Positions 1-9,467 of a stretch of DNA of 64,000 bases are shown here, piece after piece. The translations under genes were made by a program, and so were the position numbers. The notes below the pieces were generated by a model, which did no database searches, had not been told where the DNA came from, and saw nothing but the letters and a program-made list of their open reading frames with translations. The stretch lies in the NCBI RefSeq assembly GCF_003002815.1, contig NZ_PVTF01000014.1:1-64000 (forward strand), read 5' to 3'. How positions within the stretch are numbered: position 1 is the stretch's first letter; each line of letters begins with the position of its first letter. The DNA comes from Umezawaea tangerina. Its GTDB lineage: Bacteria; Actinomycetota; Actinomycetes; Mycobacteriales; Pseudonocardiaceae.

Positions 1-249
1 CCGGCGTCTGCCACACCTGTCGACAACCCGCCCAGGCCACAACCAACCCACAGAAACCCCAGGTCGACAGCACCTAACGAAGCCCTACTAGGACCTGTTC
101 ACGAATCCCGAGAGGGGAGTGCGTCCCAGCCACCCGCCAGCGGCGACCGAGTAGACGCTTGGGTCCTGGGCCACTCCCACCCTCGGGGTCGGCTGGTTAT
201 TGGTAACCGGCGGGCGCGGTCGCTGTCGGTGAGGACGGGCACGCTCCCT

Positions 250-787
250 CTCCCCGTGCCCGCGCGGACAACCGGGCAGTTGGCCCACGACCTGACGCTG
301 CCCGAGCTGGTCGATTGGTGGCGCGCGACCCAGGACATCCTCACCGACGAGGCGGGCCCAACCAGCAGAGGGGCCGTCGACGTCGGCGCCAGACTCGACC
401 AGGCTGACGCGGGGCGGCGACACGCTATGGGCGATGGCTCAACGGCACATGATCACCGCGACCGGATTGCTGGACTGCCTCGACCTCGACGACCCGGTCC
501 ACCGGCACGTGGCCGTGGAGCAGGCCGCGCAGTTTACCGCGGTGCTCGAGCTGTGCTGGCCCGCCGACCGGGCCGATGGACATCAGCGGCACGTGGCCGA
601 CGCGGTGCGCTGCGCGGCCGACGACCTCGCGGCCGCGACTCGGCTGTGGCACCCTTGCCGACGCCGCTCGCCGCGACTCCGGCTGTCACCAGTTTCCTGG
701 TCGTATTCAGCTTTTGTCGCACTTCGACCGGCCGCAGTTGCCCACTTCAAGCGCCGTCTCGCAAGGTGGATCACCACAGAGCGATGA
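250..787 (+). pseudogene. Possible decayed reading frame
   Basis: Two adjacent + frames look protein-like but neither is a convincing gene alone. The first carries a segment reading LPELVDWWRATQDILTDEAG and then becomes arginine-rich nonsense. The second, from about 434, carries LLDCLDLDDPVHRHVAVEQA and also turns into nonsense after about 75 residues. This is what a single gene broken by frameshifts would give, upstream of the HTH regulator at 806. No family is recognised. The first 250 bases hold nothing I can name. Confidence 0.25.
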
Positions 788-805
788 GACGGACGGGGCA
801 GGGAC

Positions 806-2149
806 ATGGCTGACCAGTTGGGCAGCAGGCCGGGGTTGCTGCAGGATTTCCGGACCCGCGCGGGATTCGCACCGGAAGCGGTGGCGACGAAGCTAGGGGT
901 GGGCCGTACGACCATCTTCAATTGGGAAAATGGTCGTACGGATGGTCCCGACCAGCACCAGTTGAAGGCCTTGGATGAGCTCTACGGTGCAGGCGGTGTG
1001 CTGCGCGACCTGTACCTTGCCTTGCGCACGCCCGACGCATTGCCCTCTGGAGGGCAGTGGTACCACAACTTCCAGGGCGAGTCCGGACCGTGCTGGGCGT
1101 GGGTGCGCGTGAAGGGCGACAAGCACCGCATCGTGTACGTCGATGCCGGGCCGTTCCGGGCGGAGCAAAAAGTCCAGCCCGGAGCTGGAGTTTTCTTACA
1201 AGCGCACGCGTTCGCCCCCAACCCGCCGGTGCACGTGCAGATCGAGGGCGAGGGCTGGGCCGATTTCGGCAAGGGGGTCCTGCCACCCGACATCGGCGCG
1301 CCGGTCGTGAACGCGATCGACATCGCGGTGATCGGCCCTCGTGACACCCCCGACTACGCGCTCGTGATGGCCGGGAAATCGTGGTTGCCGTATACGAAGT
1401 ACAAGGGCATGCCGACCTGGTTTGCCGCTCTGAAGGAGCGCCTCGGCGATCAGGTCGAACGGGCCCGGACTGCTCTCGTGTCCGCCGCGAGGGCGGTGGT
1501 GTCCATGAAGACCGATGTCAGCTCCATGCCCGCGTCGCTGGACGAGGTGCCGCGTCACTGGGGTGGCGAGCCGTACCGCCGGCTGAGGGATGCCCGCGGC
1601 CTGAGTTTGCAGGACATCGCCGAACTCGCCACCAAGCTGGACGCGTCCCTGCCGCCGGTCACGAAAGACCACGTTCACCGGCTCGAGCACGGCTCGACAC
1701 CGCGCGTTCCACAGCTGGTGGAGCGCCTTGACGCCGTGCTCGGCGCCGATGGTCGGACGTGCACGGTCGAGGTCACCGACGTCCAAGCCACCGGGCGGCT
1801 CACTGCGATCACCTTCCCGACCTACTGGATCGGGCCGGTGTGGGTGCAGTTCCTGCGCACAGGGCAGACGGAGGACAACAACGCCACGCTCTTGTGGAGT
1901 CCTTGGCGCAAGAAGCTGACCCTTTGCCATAGCGTTGTGGTGACGACTCGGCGCGCGGAACCGGCACAACCCCCGCTACGGGTAGACCTGCCACCGGGCT
2001 GGGAGGTGCGGGCGGGCGTCGGCGTCCACCCGCGGGCAGTAGATGTCCAGGTGGGCTGGGGGCTGATCAACGTCGACCTGGGCTCCGCCGCCCTCGGCCG
2101 CTACTTCGCGGTCATGAAGCAGGCTTTCGACGGAGCCCGTCCCCGCTAG
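806..2149 (+). CDS. Two-domain XRE-type HTH regulator
   Basis: A 447-residue protein with an N-terminal XRE-like helix-turn-helix (about residues 10-60, including VATKLGVGRTTIFNWENGR) and a second HTH near residues 255-320 (LRDARGLSLQDIAELATKL, then VHRLEHG). The segment between them and the C-terminal 110 residues match nothing I recognise. Two HTHs in one chain would suit binding of a bipartite operator. The gene is monocistronic, with no partner within 70 nt on its strand. The ATG follows a purine-rich GGGGCAGGG. A DNA-binding regulator of the element is the likely role; its target is unknown. Confidence 0.7.
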   Translation: MADQLGSRPGLLQDFRTRAGFAPEAVATKLGVGRTTIFNWENGRTDGPDQHQLKALDELYGAGGVLRDLYLALRTPDALPSGGQWYHNFQGESGPCWAWVRVKGDKHRIVYVDAGPFRAEQKVQPGAGVFLQAHAFAPNPPVHVQIEGEGWADFGKGVLPPDIGAPVVNAIDIAVIGPRDTPDYALVMAGKSWLPYTKYKGMPTWFAALKERLGDQVERARTALVSAARAVVSMKTDVSSMPASLDEVPRHWGGEPYRRLRDARGLSLQDIAELATKLDASLPPVTKDHVHRLEHGSTPRVPQLVERLDAVLGADGRTCTVEVTDVQATGRLTAITFPTYWIGPVWVQFLRTGQTEDNNATLLWSPWRKKLTLCHSVVVTTRRAEPAQPPLRVDLPPGWEVRAGVGVHPRAVDVQVGWGLINVDLGSAALGRYFAVMKQAFDGARPR

Positions 2150-2225
2150 AGATCGACCATCCACTGGTCACGGGCGCGGCTGTCCTGCGTCCGGTAGTTC
2201 AGCACACCCAAAAACAGGAGGAACC

Positions 2226-2668
2226 ATGCGAGCAACAAAGGTCTTCGTCACCGGGATCGCCCTGATCGCAGGGACGCTCTTCACGGCCACCCCGGCCCAT
2301 GCGACCTGGAACGACCCCAAGGTCAACGTCAGCGGCCACCTAGACTGCGGTGGCGCGCAGGAAGCGACGTGGGTGTGGTACGAGGCCTCCAACGGCGAGC
2401 ACGGCTGGGCCGACACGTCGAAGTGGACGTCGGTCAACGGCTGGTGCCGGGCGCATTCCTTAAGCTCATCAAGATCAAGTCCTACCAGGTCAACCTGACC
2501 AACGTGTCCAAGGACGGCACTTGGTTGACCATCAAGGTCGGCTGCAAGGGTGTGCTGGGCGGCCCGACCAAGGAGTATCAGACCGGCTTTGGCGTCGACC
2601 GGCCGACGTTCGGCCGCGGCGTCACCCAGCACGTCTGCGTCGACGCACCGTTGGGCTGCATCTGGTAG
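2226..2668 (+). pseudogene. Small secreted protein, frameshifted
   Basis: The ATG sits 7 nt after a strong AGGAGG ribosome site. The first 27 residues are a clear Sec signal peptide (K/R start, VFVTGIALIAGTLFTA, cleavage after ATPAHA). The frame then reads through CGGAQEATWVWYEASNGEHG to WCRAH near 2455 and stops at 2498 after a serine-rich nonsense tail. The adjacent frame continues sensibly (FLKLIKIKSYQVNLTNVSKD, then VGCKG and QHVCVDAPLGCIW) to a stop at 2668. One base gained or lost near 2450-2460 therefore splits a roughly 145-residue, cysteine-containing exported protein. It is either a recent pseudogene or a sequencing error. Function unknown. Confidence 0.7.
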
Positions 2669-2745
2669 CAGCAGTTCTGGCAGCTACCGCACGCATCTCA
2701 CGATGACAGCTTGGACCAAGCGGTGCTCGAAAGTTCGCTACTACG

Positions 2746-2783
2746 CGTCGTGCCCTCGCCCGAAGTTCGGGGAGGGCACGACG
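2746..2783 (+). terminator. Hairpin after the secreted-protein gene
   Basis: An 11-bp outer stem (CGTCGTGCCCT paired with AGGGCACGACG) continues inward as CCCGAA/TTCGGG. The tail is CT-rich rather than a pure T run, so this is a plausible actinobacterial terminator for the gene ending at 2668. Confidence 0.45.
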
Positions 2784-3089
2784 TCGCTTCTCGCGAGACG
2801 GTGCCTGCGTCAACAGGGGAACCGTCAACCCGCGCTTCGCCGCAGCCATGCAGTGATGCCGTGGGTCCCAGCGTGGACAGTTTCCTGACCTCCGAGCTGG
2901 TGATGACGAGCTAATCAGCGTATCCCCTGGCAGGCAACAGTTTTGGAATCTTGGAATCCGTTGTAACTCTCTCACCTGCGACTTAGGCTCGATCGAGGCA
3001 CTTGGCAGGCGCCTGTCAAGCTTCACGGAATCCGAGCTATTAGAATAATTTAGGATCTTTTTGGAATAACTTGTAAGATTTTGGAGAAG

Positions 3090-3119
3090 TAGGTTCCGCG
3101 CACCTGCTCGCGGAACCTA
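3090..3119. repeat. 11-bp inverted repeat in AT-rich DNA
   Basis: TAGGTTCCGCG and CGCGGAACCTA pair perfectly around an 8-nt loop. The 100 bases before it are AT-rich and contain repeated TTGGAAT(C) words. It could be a terminator or operator; the sequence does not decide. Confidence 0.4.
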
Positions 3120-3276
3120 AAAAATTGTGTTTGGACTGTGGACCAATCGTTTTGCCCAGGCAATGATGAGGGGTGGCGTCACGCTTTAGAGGTCGTAACG
3201 CCACTTGCCGACGGCAGCGTCAACTGCCCGACGCGAGTGTTCCGCCTCCTGCATCGCCGATGCAGCAGCCGCAGCC

Positions 3277-3317
3277 AGCGGGTGGGACGGTCGAGCTCGT
3301 GGACCGTCCCACCCGCT
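3277..3317 (+). terminator. 16-bp perfect hairpin upstream of the membrane-protein pair
   Basis: AGCGGGTGGGACGGTC pairs perfectly with GACCGTCCCACCCGCT around a 9-nt loop. It lies 22 nt before the ATG at 3339, so it argues against any start further upstream for that gene. It may be a terminator or an attenuator for the 3339-4489 gene pair. Confidence 0.5.
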
Positions 3318-3338
3318 CTCGCAGTGACGGAGACCGCA

Positions 3339-3626
3339 ATGGCCGTTCGAGGTTTGGTCCCAGTTCCCGCACCGCCTGCCCGGTCGTCGGGTAAGACACC
3401 GATGCTGACCACCCAGGTCGTGTGGCTGATCGGTCTAGTACTCGGCCTGGGCGCCGTGATGACGCTGGTCGGGCACGTGAACGTGCTCCTCGCGTTCGGG
3501 CTGCCCGTGGCGGTCGTGATCGCCATCCTGGGCGCAATCGGGATCGGCAGGGCCACGAACACGATGTACCGCGATGTCCTCGCGTTCTTCCAGCAGGGCG
3601 GCAACGACGGCCGAGGCACGCCATGA
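3339..3626 (+). CDS. Small two-TM membrane protein
   Basis: A 95-residue protein. After a Pro/Ser-rich N-terminus there are two hydrophobic segments: VVWLIGLVLGLGAVMTLVG, then VNVLLAFGLPVAVVIAILGA, with a short cytoplasmic tail. The start at 3339 is preferred because GGAG lies 8 nt upstream; ATG 3402 is an alternative directly before the first membrane helix. Its stop overlaps the ATG of the next gene (ATGA), so the two are probably translated together. No family recognised. Confidence 0.55.
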   Translation: MAVRGLVPVPAPPARSSGKTPMLTTQVVWLIGLVLGLGAVMTLVGHVNVLLAFGLPVAVVIAILGAIGIGRATNTMYRDVLAFFQQGGNDGRGTP

Positions 3627-4489
3627 CCAGGGTCAGCGTGGTGCGGCCGCAGAAATCCACCACCCCGCGTGCCAGCACGCAGCGGCCTGCCGTAATCAAG
3701 AACGACCCCCCGGTCGTCCAGGCTGGGACGATCGGGGTGGCCCATTTACGCAACGCCAGCCCAGGCAGGTACATCCCGGCGGTGCCAATCCACGCCTCGG
3801 AGTTGCAGGCGACCAGCGTCTCGGAGTTCCTGAACCTGCTACGGGAACTGCTCAAGCGGTCGGGCGTGAACCGCAAGCGGATCGCCGAGCGCTCCGGCAT
3901 CCCACAGTCCACGGTGTACCACCTGCTCAGCCCCAAGACCACCACGCTACCGACGAAGATGGTGCAGGTACGGATGTTGGCGGCGGCGTGCGGCCTCGCT
4001 CCGACCGAGGTGGAGCGGGTGTCCCGGTTGTGGATCGAACTCCGCGAACTGCCCAAGATTGCCGCAGCGGACACCGACGCCGTCGGTGTCGACCAAGCCG
4101 TCGAACCACCCTCTGATCAGCATGTGGTTCGCCCCATGCTCAAGAAACGGCGCGCCATGAAGCTCATGAAGAGGAGCCTCCCGACCCAATTGCTCCCGAT
4201 GTTCTTCATCTTGGTGCCGATACTGCTGAGTGTGATGATGATGGTGATGTCCGAAATGTCCGAGAGAGGCATCATCGCCCTTCCCGTCGTGATCTCCGTC
4301 GCGGCAGGGATGACGGCCGTGTACCGCTCTTGGACCAAGCCGAAGGTCATGGTCGTAGAGCAGCACACGCTGTCCGACGGGACGGTCAGGACGTTGGAGC
4401 GGTACGAACGCTCGAACGGGTCATTCGGATACCTGGATCGGACCGTGGACCCCGAAGGACGGGTCAGCTTCTCCCAGTGCGATGAGTGA
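3623..4489 (+). CDS. Membrane-anchored HTH protein
   Basis: 288 residues. Residues about 70-135 form an XRE-like HTH (LLKRSGVNRKRIAERSGIPQ, then STVYHLLSPKTTTLPTK). After a charged linker come two membrane helices (LLPMFFILVPILLSVMMMVM and IIALPVVISVAAGMTAVY), then a polar tail of about 60 residues. The layout suggests a regulator tethered to the membrane. It begins at an ATGA overlap with the small membrane protein upstream, which suggests that the two products act together. A start further upstream would overlap the membrane gene heavily and is not supported. Confidence 0.65.
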   Translation: MTRVSVVRPQKSTTPRASTQRPAVIKNDPPVVQAGTIGVAHLRNASPGRYIPAVPIHASELQATSVSEFLNLLRELLKRSGVNRKRIAERSGIPQSTVYHLLSPKTTTLPTKMVQVRMLAAACGLAPTEVERVSRLWIELRELPKIAAADTDAVGVDQAVEPPSDQHVVRPMLKKRRAMKLMKRSLPTQLLPMFFILVPILLSVMMMVMSEMSERGIIALPVVISVAAGMTAVYRSWTKPKVMVVEQHTLSDGTVRTLERYERSNGSFGYLDRTVDPEGRVSFSQCDE

Positions 4490-4520
4490 GACCTGCATCC
4501 GTCATTGATCTAGATCGGAT

Positions 4521-4561
4521 GCTTTGGGGGCGTTGGTAAAGGTTGACGGCGCCCCCAAAGC
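4521..4561 (+). terminator. Hairpin terminator
   Basis: GCTTTGGGGGCG pairs with CGCCCCCAAAGC (12 bp, 17-nt loop), 32 nt after the stop of the HTH/membrane gene. The T tail is weak (GTTTCG). Confidence 0.55.
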
Positions 4562-4572
4562 GTTTCGATGGG

Positions 4573-4616
4573 TTATCCACAGTCTTGCCATATCAAAAAT
4601 CGAACATATGTTTGAT
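4573..4616. promoter_or_regulatory. DnaA-box-like site and palindromic operator
   Basis: TTATCCACA (4573-4581) equals the consensus DnaA box. It is followed by an 18-bp near-perfect palindrome, ATCGAACATATGTTTGAT (4599-4616), with one mismatched pair. The 220 bases from here to 4820 are much richer in A+T than the surroundings. This is likely the control region for the gene at 4821. A single DnaA box is not enough to call an origin. Confidence 0.4.
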
Positions 4617-4820
4617 TTGACTTTCGATAAGTGACCCCTACCGGAAGTGAAACGATACAGTCTCGAAAATCACTTTCAGGAGCGACGTGCAGACCAGACC
4701 GGACAGGGCGAGCCGATCCAACCAAGAGTACTTGGATTCGCCCTAAGTGTTTCGAAAGACTATTAAAGACGGAAACCGCTACTAGTAGCCGATTTGGCTT
4801 TTTCTAGTCATGCTGGCTCC

Positions 4821-5804
4821 ATGCTTCCTCCGCGCGACCGCATCGACGACCTGGCTCTGCTCGTCCACCCCGTCCCTCTCCCCGGCGAGGTCGATCCGCC
4901 CGAACTGCTCGACGACGCCCGCGACGACATCGCCGACCGCCGCCGGGAGTACGCCGACAACCTGCGCGCGATGACCGACGACACCGGCGAGGACTCGCTG
5001 CTGGTGGTCCTGCGCGCCGCGGCACGGCACCGCGATGTCAACGACCGCCGCATCCGCGACCTGCTCGCCTACGGCCGGCACTGCACCGGCACCCGCCCGG
5101 ACTACACCTGGGACGCTCTCGCGGCCGCCGCGGGCATGCCCTACTCCACCGTCCGTAAGGCCATCGACCCTGACGACGTCGACCGAGTCCGCGACCTCCT
5201 CGGCGGCGGCCGCGCCGCCCCGCCGACCATCGACAGGCACGTCCCGTTGCGCCACGAGCACCTGGTGGACCTGGCTACGCGGATGAACTCCGTGCTGCGG
5301 CCCGCGACGCTCGGCCCGGACACCCCGCCGCTAACCTCGATCGCCTGGCTGACCCACCAGATCATCAGCTCGCTGGTCGACCTGCTCGACCCGAACCCGT
5401 CCGCAGACATCGACCGCGCCGAACAATTGCACGGCTTGGCCGCCTACGCCGACACCATCCGCCACCACGCCCACCAGCAATGGGCTGGCGAAACCGAAGA
5501 CGTCGACCTCGCAGCCTTCACCGACGGCCGCGCGGCAGCCGAGACTCATCTGGGTATCGCCGCCCACGTCGAAGCCGCGACCCTGACCCTGGTGCTGCCC
5601 GACGGCCGGACCCGGATGACGGTCGAGATGAGTCCGGCCAGGCACCGCGACCCGGAACCGGAAGGTTGGATCCGCTGGCAGGGCGACACGCCGCTGGCCC
5701 CGGTCGACGGCGCCCGACACCTCGCCATCTCCTCGGCACTGACCATACTCAGCGAAGTCGTCACCGCCGCCTTGCCGACGGAACTGCGTAAGCAGAACGG
5801 CTAA
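4821..5804 (+). CDS. HTH-containing hypothetical protein
   Basis: 327 residues counting from ATG 4821. A TTG 27 nt upstream is possible but lies in the AT-rich leader. Residues about 85-115 (YTWDALAAAAGMPYSTVRKA) resemble a helix-turn-helix. The centre is helical. The C-terminal 90 residues are probably a beta/alpha domain, with alternating hydrophobics around AATLTLVLPDGRTRMTVEM. No enzyme motif was seen. It stands alone on its strand, tail to tail with the pentapeptide gene 12 nt away. A role in element regulation is a guess. Confidence 0.55.
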   Translation: MLPPRDRIDDLALLVHPVPLPGEVDPPELLDDARDDIADRRREYADNLRAMTDDTGEDSLLVVLRAAARHRDVNDRRIRDLLAYGRHCTGTRPDYTWDALAAAAGMPYSTVRKAIDPDDVDRVRDLLGGGRAAPPTIDRHVPLRHEHLVDLATRMNSVLRPATLGPDTPPLTSIAWLTHQIISSLVDLLDPNPSADIDRAEQLHGLAAYADTIRHHAHQQWAGETEDVDLAAFTDGRAAAETHLGIAAHVEAATLTLVLPDGRTRMTVEMSPARHRDPEPEGWIRWQGDTPLAPVDGARHLAISSALTILSEVVTAALPTELRKQNG

Positions 5805-5816
5805 CCGCCATCACAG

Positions 5817-6866
5817 TCACTCGACAGCGGGGAGGAACCGCTGCAACTCTGGCGGTACACCACGGTCGAACCGCACAGACTCGAAGTTGGCGTTGTCGGT
5901 GAACGTCGCCGAGCTGAAGTAGGCGTTGTCGGTGAACGCCGCCCAGCCGAAGTAGGCGACGCTGGCGAACGTCGCCGACCTGAAGTTGGCGTCGCCGGCG
6001 AACGTCGCCGAGCTGAACCGGGCCGTCCGGGTGATGCAGTGGTTCAAGTCGAAGTCGATCAGGTGGGCGCCGGTGAGGTCAAGGTCGGTGTCGGGCCAGA
6101 ACGCGGCCACAGGCTGGGAGCCGTCACCTGGTCGCAGGTGGTCTCCCAGGATGCGTTGGGCGGCGACCCGGACCTCACGTTCCTGGACCCGCTCGCGGTA
6201 CACGACCACCGCCGCCTCGTACTCCGGCCCGGTCTCCGGCTGCGGCGGGTCGCCGGGGAGTTCGAACGGCATCCGCAGGTAGGCGCAGAACACGCGGACC
6301 ACGGTCGGCCGCTGGTCGAGGTTGTCCTGGGCCAACCGTTCCAGCGCGTACAGGCCACCCAACCGGACCGCGGCCTTGTCCGACCCGAGCTGCTCCACCG
6401 CTCTGGCGAACAGGTCGGTCACCCGCCGCGCGGCCGCGTCCCGCTCGGTGGCCTCGGCCACCCGCTCGGCGTGCAACCGGTTGATCTCCGCGACCCGCAC
6501 CGCGTGCGCCTGGACGTCGACCGCATGCGCCTGGACGCGTTCCCGCTGCTCCAGTTCGCGTTTGCGCTCCTCGAGCTCCAACTCTTGGGTGCGCTGGCGC
6601 CGGGCGGCCAGGTAGAGCGCGAACAACCCGCCGCCACCGACCGCGATCGACGCGGCGAGCTTGAGCACGTCCAAGTACGCGGCGGCCTTCTTATCCGAGT
6701 CGACGAACGCCAACCCGTCCACCCACCGCCACAACAGCGCCGACGCGACCGCGGCAGCGCCCAGCACCAGCACGGCGACCACCGGCACCGTCCACCGCGG
6801 CAACGGCGCCCGCGCCACCGGACTCGATAAAGTCGGGACTATAGAGGTGTTCTCGGAGTCGACCAT
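5817..6866 (-). CDS. Pentapeptide-repeat membrane protein
   Basis: 349 residues from the ATG at 6866, which opens MVDSENTS. Two N-terminal membrane helices (VPVVAVLVLGAAAVASALLW and LKLAASIAVGGGGLFALYLA) are followed by a charged coiled coil of about 60 residues rich in Glu/Arg. A conserved block follows (DKAAVRLGGLYALERLAQDN). The C-terminus is a short pentapeptide array of the form ATFxxxAxF, repeated about six times. This layout is common in actinobacteria. The coiled coil plus the ALERLAQD block usually links the membrane part to the right-handed beta-helix. Its biochemical role is unknown. A longer start at 7193 would add 109 low-complexity residues and is not preferred. Confidence 0.75.
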   Translation of the reverse strand: MVDSENTSIVPTLSSPVARAPLPRWTVPVVAVLVLGAAAVASALLWRWVDGLAFVDSDKKAAAYLDVLKLAASIAVGGGGLFALYLAARRQRTQELELEERKRELEQRERVQAHAVDVQAHAVRVAEINRLHAERVAEATERDAAARRVTDLFARAVEQLGSDKAAVRLGGLYALERLAQDNLDQRPTVVRVFCAYLRMPFELPGDPPQPETGPEYEAAVVVYRERVQEREVRVAAQRILGDHLRPGDGSQPVAAFWPDTDLDLTGAHLIDFDLNHCITRTARFSSATFAGDANFRSATFASVAYFGWAAFTDNAYFSSATFTDNANFESVRFDRGVPPELQRFLPAVE

Positions 6867-7508
6867 GTTCGTACGATCGCCTGCCCCATGCCCAGCGCTA
6901 CACCTTAGATGAGCATGACCAGCGTCCATCGTCGAACCGATCGGAGCTTCGGGATGTCGCCACGACAAGGACCAAGTGGTCTGAAATCCGGGAAATTCTC
7001 CGCCATGAGTTCGATTCCGTTTGCCAGATGGATCCGGGTCTCCTCCGGGGCAGCGGCCGGTGACGATTCGGATGACTTCGTGCCCGAAGCGGGCAGAATC
7101 TGCTGTTGACGAGGTCGAGACGGCAGTGCTCTTCGTCTCTGGGCTGGAACTGTCGGACAAAGTGAATGGCATGGCAACGAAGCCGATAGCCATCAGTGTC
7201 AGATATACGACGGCTTTACGGGGCGGGTTTCGGTCATGAGATCAGGGTCCACCAGCACGGGCTAGGGTTGACGCGCTACGTGTGCCCTGACGGGTGAGAT
7301 TGTTCCGCCCGATGACCGAACGAAGTCGAGTTCGAGCCACGACCGGAACGAGCGACGAGCACCGCTTGGGCCGGGCCAACATCTCAAGGCTTCGGCCGGT
7401 CGTCGTGGAGCGGCCCACCGCGACGAGGCCTGATCCGTCACCCCATCACGACCAACTGCAGCACGACAATGTCATATTTCTTGGTCAACTGCCTATAGAG
7501 AGGGGGCG
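6867..7508. other. Gene-free stretch
   Basis: 640 bases between two minus-strand genes. No conserved frame, strong hairpin or repeat was recognised. It presumably holds the promoter of the pentapeptide gene at its left end. Confidence 0.4.
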
Positions 7509-9368
7509 CTAGCTGACGGGGTCGCCCAGGATCTCGCTGATATCAAGGGTCTTGCTGATCATTAGAATCTGCATGCGCTTGTGGTCACGCCAGTTCTGCA
7601 CGGTCCGCTCGAATTCCATAAGGTCGGGATCGCAGTACTGGACCCTCAGGCGGAGGTTCTGCACGTCGTCCCCCTCTGCTGGAATCGGGAAAAAGATTAT
7701 CGAGAAGGCGGACTCCGAGGTCTGCAGCGCGGCCACGCCCAGCCGCCATGGCTTCTCACCTGCCGCGATGAGGAAGAAGTGGAGAGCTTGGCCGACGTAG
7801 TAGAGGTGCTCCGCAAAGCTACCGCTGCTCTTCCATGGATCTAGAAGCGTCGCTCTGATATGAGTGACGAGCGGGCCGCACATCTGCACGAAATCCAGCA
7901 GCGGGATGTCGGGACGGTCTTCACGCAGAAGACGAACGAGTGCGAGCACACTCGCGCGGGACCGCTCAGCCGTATGTGCGCCGCGATCATGGGTGCTGTC
8001 GACCACGAGCGTTCTGGTAAGAACTGCGGGCACTGTGAGCTGGTCGTTTTCGATTCTGACCAGGTAGTGGTCCATCAATGTGCGCAGAGCCGAGCGTGCA
8101 AGAATTCGCACGTGGGCGACGTTGGCGTCCTGGAGACCTCGGTGGTTGGCGATGGCCTGCACCACGAACGCGGTGGGAATGGGGCTCGGGTCGAGATATA
8201 CCAGCAGCTCCAGCACCTCGCGGGCGTCCGAACTGAGGCGATCGATCGCCGTCCGATACAGACCTGTCAGCGACGGGAATCCGTCCGCCGTGTCGAGAAG
8301 TCCCGCGATGGTGCGACCCAGATCGCGGCGGAACTCGCTGACATCGGCCTGGTCCTCGGCGATCAGGGCGGCGGCAACGAGCAAAGCCAACGGGTGGTGT
8401 CCCAGGTCATGGGCGAGAGAGGCAGCGTCTGCAGGCGTGATGTCCGGGAGCACCAGTGACAGTAAGGCAGCCGACTCGGCCGGCTCCAGCTCACCGACCT
8501 CGACGTGGTCGACATCGCGCAGGCGGCGTGTGGTGGTCAGCACGACTGTCGTGTCGGTCTTGGTCTGGGTCAGGAACCGTGCGAGTTCGGTGTCCACCGC
8601 GTCCTCGATCACCACGAACCGGGGATTGTTCGGCGAGAGCATCAGTTCCCGCAGTGAGTGCGTCGGCACGTGATAGTTGATGTCCTGAATGGACAGTCGC
8701 AGCAGTTCGGTGATGATCGATTGCTGGAGCGCCTCCTGGCTTGAGCCGATGAGTCGCACGACCGATGAACCGGCAGCCCGGTATTTTTCGGTGAGCCGCC
8801 GTGCCAGCGTCCGCTTGCCGACGCTCGGCAGGCCAGCGAAGGCGATCACCGGCTTTCGGGCATTCACCAGTTCCCGAAACCGGCCCTCCAATCGCGGGCG
8901 GGATACGAATGGTTCCGCCTCGGCTGGAACAGCGACGAGCATGCGCCGACGCTTCTCCACGAGCGCGAGAACTGCTTCCGCTACATCGATGAAGCGCTGA
9001 CGTCTATCCTGCGACTTGCGATATTTGCTGTGGCTGATGCCCAGCACGCCTGCCGCAGCCGTCTCACGCGCGGTGAGATTGGCTTTGTCGGTAGGCGTTC
9101 CCGATGCACCCAACGCGATGATCAATGCCTTTCTCTCGGCGTCGGTGTAGCGCTCGGTGACCGGTTCGAAGTCGATGGCGCCCTGCAGTAGCGCGCTGAC
9201 CACTTTGCTGGCGCGCGGACGGGCACCGACGACGAGGTTCGCAGTGTCCGCCAGCAGCAACAACGGAGCGATCCGGGCATCGTCGTCGCCCAGGTGAGGC
9301 ACGCCCTTTGTCCGGATGTGTTCGAGCACTTCGACGACATGGTCCAGCTGCACGCTCACTCCGATCAC
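7509..9368 (-). CDS. STAND NTPase (NB-ARC-like)
   Basis: 619 residues. About 150 N-terminal residues form a helical domain (TARETAAAGVLGISHSKYRK suggests an HTH-like fold). The nucleotide-binding domain follows, with Walker A GLPSVGKRT (179-187), Walker B FVVIEDAVD (251-259), a sensor-like VVLTTTRRLRD, and a GHHPLALLVAAAL segment equivalent to the GLPL motif. The C-terminal 250 residues are a winged-helix and helical region. STAND proteins are signalling switches. In bacteria many are antiphage sensors or pathway regulators, and the sequence does not say which applies here. There is no obvious effector domain at either end, so it may act through a partner. The GTG start is the longest credible one. 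Confidence 0.75.
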   Translation of the reverse strand: MIGVSVQLDHVVEVLEHIRTKGVPHLGDDDARIAPLLLLADTANLVVGARPRASKVVSALLQGAIDFEPVTERYTDAERKALIIALGASGTPTDKANLTARETAAAGVLGISHSKYRKSQDRRQRFIDVAEAVLALVEKRRRMLVAVPAEAEPFVSRPRLEGRFRELVNARKPVIAFAGLPSVGKRTLARRLTEKYRAAGSSVVRLIGSSQEALQQSIITELLRLSIQDINYHVPTHSLRELMLSPNNPRFVVIEDAVDTELARFLTQTKTDTTVVLTTTRRLRDVDHVEVGELEPAESAALLSLVLPDITPADAASLAHDLGHHPLALLVAAALIAEDQADVSEFRRDLGRTIAGLLDTADGFPSLTGLYRTAIDRLSSDAREVLELLVYLDPSPIPTAFVVQAIANHRGLQDANVAHVRILARSALRTLMDHYLVRIENDQLTVPAVLTRTLVVDSTHDRGAHTAERSRASVLALVRLLREDRPDIPLLDFVQMCGPLVTHIRATLLDPWKSSGSFAEHLYYVGQALHFFLIAAGEKPWRLGVAALQTSESAFSIIFFPIPAEGDDVQNLRLRVQYCDPDLMEFERTVQNWRDHKRMQILMISKTLDISEILGDPVS

Positions 9369-9467
9369 ATATTGGCCAGGATCCTGTCAGAGATGCTGCG
9401 TCTTCCTTGACAGCGTGGGACATGAGCCGGCTCGCACCATTGTCCACACCACCGCCAGGAGATACCC

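Noticed and set aside
4573-4820. Replication origin
   Set aside because: One DnaA box and AT-richness alone are insufficient; no iteron array or Rep gene is adjacent.
5880-6020. Tandem DNA repeats
   Set aside because: The repeated GAACGTCGCCGA-like words simply encode the pentapeptide repeats of the minus-strand gene.
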